A stretch of DNA of 5,887 bases from B13-G4 sp030606805 (GTDB taxonomy: Bacteria; Desulfobacterota; Desulfobacteria; Desulfobacterales; ETH-SRB1). Location of the stretch: positions 1-5,887 of the forward strand of contig JAUWFS010000205.1 of NCBI GenBank assembly GCA_030606805.1, given 5' to 3'. Position 1 is the first letter of the stretch. Each line of letters opens with the position of its first letter. Below, one piece after another: positions 4,703-5,887 of this stretch. A program made the translations under genes and the position numbers. Below the pieces are notes generated by a model, which was given only the letters and a program-made list of their open reading frames with translations, was not told the DNA's origin and ran no database searches.

Positions 4703-4724
4703 ATGGAAGCTAAAATGTTATATA
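4696..4724 (+). promoter_or_regulatory. Candidate sigma-70 promoter giving a leaderless transposase mRNA
   Basis: TTGACC (4696-4701) as -35 is followed by a 17-bp spacer and TATATA (4719-4724) as -10. The expected start of transcription, about seven bases later, falls at or one base before the ATG at 4732. No Shine-Dalgarno precedes that ATG, unlike every other complete gene here. The -35 box is the right arm of the palindrome the transposase is expected to bind, so autorepression is plausible. Confidence 0.45.
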
Positions 4725-4731
4725 TTACAAT

Positions 4732-5715
4732 ATGTCACGTCCACTTAGAATAGAATATCCTGGAGCATGGTATCATGTAATGAACCGTGGGAGACGGTCT
4801 GAAACCATTTTTTCAGATAAACATGACTATTTAATGTTTATTGATCTGCTGCTTGAAGCATCTGAAATGTTTAATGTAAATATAGCTGCATACTGTTTAA
4901 TGAAAAATCATTATCATGTTCTGCTGCAAACACCCGAGGGAAATATATCAGGATGCATGAGGCATTTGAACAGTGTATATACCCAGAGGTATAACAGAAA
5001 ACATGGATTTGATGGCCAGCTTTTCAGGGGAAGGTACAAGTCGATTCTTGTCTGTAATGACAGCCATCTTCTGCAACTGGTAATATATATACATAAGAAC
5101 CCTGTAAAAGCAGGTATAGTTAAAGATATGCCTGATTATGAATGGAGCAGCTACAAAGGTTATCTTTCATATGCAAAAAAGTGGAATTGGCTACATAAAG
5201 ATTATATTTTTTCCATGATAACCCCCAAAAAACAGGGCAGGCTGAAACCGTTTATTGAATTTATGCAAAAAGATAATTCAGAAGAAGTTACAAGGCTGTT
5301 CTCATTAAAGAAATTCCCCTCATTTTTTGGCCCGGAAAGTTTTATAACAGGAATAAAAGAAAAATATTATTTTAATAAAAAAAGCTATGAGGTTCCTGAA
5401 TCAAAAAGTTTGGCTCCGACATCTGATTCAATAATTTCATCAGTGTGTAAACATTATGGCGTATCATTTAATGAATTATTGATAACAAGACGCGGGATTT
5501 TTAATGAACCTCGTAATATTGCAGTTTATCTATTACGTCAAATACGTGGCGAGGGCCTTAACAAAATAGGTGAACTGTTTAATATCAAAGCATACAGCAC
5601 TGTAAGCAGCATAATACTAAGAGTTTCAAGGCTTAAAAAACATGACAGAAAAATTAAAAGCCAAATAGAAAAAATACATGACAGTATTAACAAGGGTCAA
5701 AGGCAAGCACGGTAG
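4732..5715 (+). CDS. REP-associated tyrosine transposase (Y1/HUH) with DnaA-like C-terminal domain
   Basis: This 327-residue protein carries a Y1 transposase domain at about residues 5-130, related to IS200/IS605 TnpA. M-S-R-P-L-R-I-E-Y-P-G-A-W-Y-H-V opens the domain. The metal-binding HUH motif is H60-Y61-H62 in K-N-H-Y-H-V-L-L-Q-T. R-H-L-N-S-V-Y-T-Q-R-Y-N-R follows, then G-Q-L-F-R-G-R-Y-K-S. Y119 in I-Y-I-H-K-N-P-V-K-A-G is the probable nucleophile. Residues about 230-300 resemble the helix-turn-helix of the DnaA C-terminus (I-A-V-Y-L-L-R, then G-L-N-K-I-G-E-L-F), as in long members of the family. Such enzymes cut and move REP-like palindromes, one of which lies just upstream. The last codons are odd: the residues after N-K-G-Q-R-Q come from an antisense group II intron, whose domain VI supplies the TAG stop. 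The native C-terminus has been replaced, but only beyond the recognisable domains. Activity may therefore survive. Confidence 0.92.
   Translation: MSRPLRIEYPGAWYHVMNRGRRSETIFSDKHDYLMFIDLLLEASEMFNVNIAAYCLMKNHYHVLLQTPEGNISGCMRHLNSVYTQRYNRKHGFDGQLFRGRYKSILVCNDSHLLQLVIYIHKNPVKAGIVKDMPDYEWSSYKGYLSYAKKWNWLHKDYIFSMITPKKQGRLKPFIEFMQKDNSEEVTRLFSLKKFPSFFGPESFITGIKEKYYFNKKSYEVPESKSLAPTSDSIISSVCKHYGVSFNELLITRRGIFNEPRNIAVYLLRQIRGEGLNKIGELFNIKAYSTVSSIILRVSRLKKHDRKIKSQIEKIHDSINKGQRQAR
5689..5705 (+). repeat. 17-bp direct repeat, right copy
   Basis: This is identical to 867-883. Here it encodes N-K-G-Q-R-Q near the end of the transposase and stops matching exactly where the group II intron is predicted to end (5706). 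In the left copy the same frame continues as N-K-G-Q-R-Q-I-P-S-P-Y-V-K-I and then TGA, a possible picture of an uninterrupted C-terminus. Confidence 0.7.
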
Positions 5716-5778
5716 GAATGCCGGTTGCCCAGCACCCCCCGTACAGATCCGTACACGAAGAATTACCTCATACGGCTC
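5706..5778 (-). ncRNA. Group II intron domains V and VI
   Basis: Domain V occupies 5778-5746 on the minus strand (33 nt), starting immediately after the maturase stop codon. G-A-G-C-C-G-U-A-U pairs with G-U-A-C-G-G-A-U-C, and the catalytic AGC triad is at 5777-5775. The third pair is G opposite A instead of the usual G-U wobble. Domain VI follows: U-G-C-U-G-G (5734-5729) pairs with C-C-G-G-C-A (5724-5719) around a GCAA tetraloop. The stem is extended by G-U and G-C pairs, with A5713 left unpaired as the branch point. Seven nucleotides then lead to the intron end. Confidence 0.8.
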
Positions 5779-5887
5779 CTACCTCGGGTTTGTGACGCTA
5801 AGTCGCTGACTTGGATAGGGATGCTTAATTTTGGCAGTGGGTAACCAGGTCTTGACCAGTCTTTTGAATCGCTCCCATGTCAAGCTA
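5779..5887 (-). CDS. ltrA: Group II intron reverse transcriptase/maturase, C-terminal 35 residues
   Basis: Reading the minus strand from 5886, 35 codons precede a TAG at 5781-5779. The visible part is L-T-W-E-R-F-K-R-L-V-K-T-W-L-P, then I-K-H-P-Y-P-S-Q-R-L. The W-x-x-[FL]-x-x-[LY]-x-x-x-[WY]-L-P and H-P-Y-P-x-x-R landmarks are the characteristic C-terminus of many bacterial group II intron-encoded proteins. It lies directly against domain V, as is common in short-tailed introns. No H-N-H endonuclease can follow, since the protein ends here. The protein would act in intron splicing and retrohoming; whether the rest is intact cannot be seen. Confidence 0.85.
   Translation of the reverse strand, partial: SLTWERFKRLVKTWLPTAKIKHPYPSQRLSVTNPR

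Larger units (their letters stand above)
5706..5887 (-). mobile_element. Group II intron, 3' part (runs out of window)
   Basis: On the minus strand the window holds, in order, the end of an intron-encoded reverse transcriptase, domain V and domain VI, which is the standard 3' end of a bacterial group II retroelement. The 5' ribozyme domains I-IV and most of the protein lie beyond base 5887. The 3' splice site is placed at 5706 because it is 7 nt after the bulged branch-point adenosine (5713). It is inserted antisense to the transposase gene, so splicing cannot restore that gene's mRNA. Confidence 0.85.

Noticed and set aside
1..5887. tRNA or rRNA genes
   Set aside because: No cloverleaf with a T-loop GTTCRANNC in proper context and no rRNA core sequences were noticed on either strand.

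Overview
The window looks like an accessory (mobile-element and toxin-antitoxin rich) stretch of an AT-leaning, Gram-negative-type chromosome. The mix of a multi-TPR secreted protein, a REP-associated transposase with a DnaA-like tail, a MazF module with a ribbon-helix-helix antitoxin, and an HVO_A0114-type regulator is most familiar to me from Desulfobacterota (former Deltaproteobacteria). That placement is inference and only moderately sure.

Layout, left to right. 1-266 is the 3' part of a winged-helix regulator of the HVO_A0114 type, cut by the window edge. 267-1135 is a gene-free stretch of about 870 bp. It holds short palindromes, a two-sided terminator-like hairpin, small tandem repeats and a 17-bp sequence found again at the far right end. 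1136-1826 is a toxin-antitoxin operon: a ribbon-helix-helix antitoxin and a MazF/PemK endoribonuclease. The two genes are separated by a 55-bp miniature element with 18-bp imperfect terminal inverted repeats, flanked by a 9-bp direct repeat. 1898-3163 encodes an exported protein with six consecutive 34-residue TPRs, the last of which were duplicated recently. 3213-4659 holds three small same-strand genes, each with its own ribosome binding site: a zinc-ribbon protein, a HEPN-like protein with an R-x4-H motif, and a TTG-started protein with a nuclease-fold-like D...E-x-T pattern. The leaders of the last two are structured and GC-rich compared with the genes. 4681-5715 is a REP-associated tyrosine (HUH/Y1) transposase unit with its palindrome and probable promoter. 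5706-5887, on the minus strand, is the 3' end of a group II intron: the last 35 codons of its reverse transcriptase/maturase, then domains V and VI.

The most informative events are insertions. A miniature element has split a once tightly spaced antitoxin-toxin pair (12 nt apart by reconstruction). A group II intron has entered the 3' end of the transposase gene in antisense, so that the transposase stop codon is now supplied by intron domain VI. The intron end predicted from the branch-point adenosine coincides with the place where the 17-bp repeat shared with 867-883 stops matching. The three small genes at 3213-4659 are the best candidates here for something undescribed (defence or toxin-like), but the sequence alone does not prove a system.
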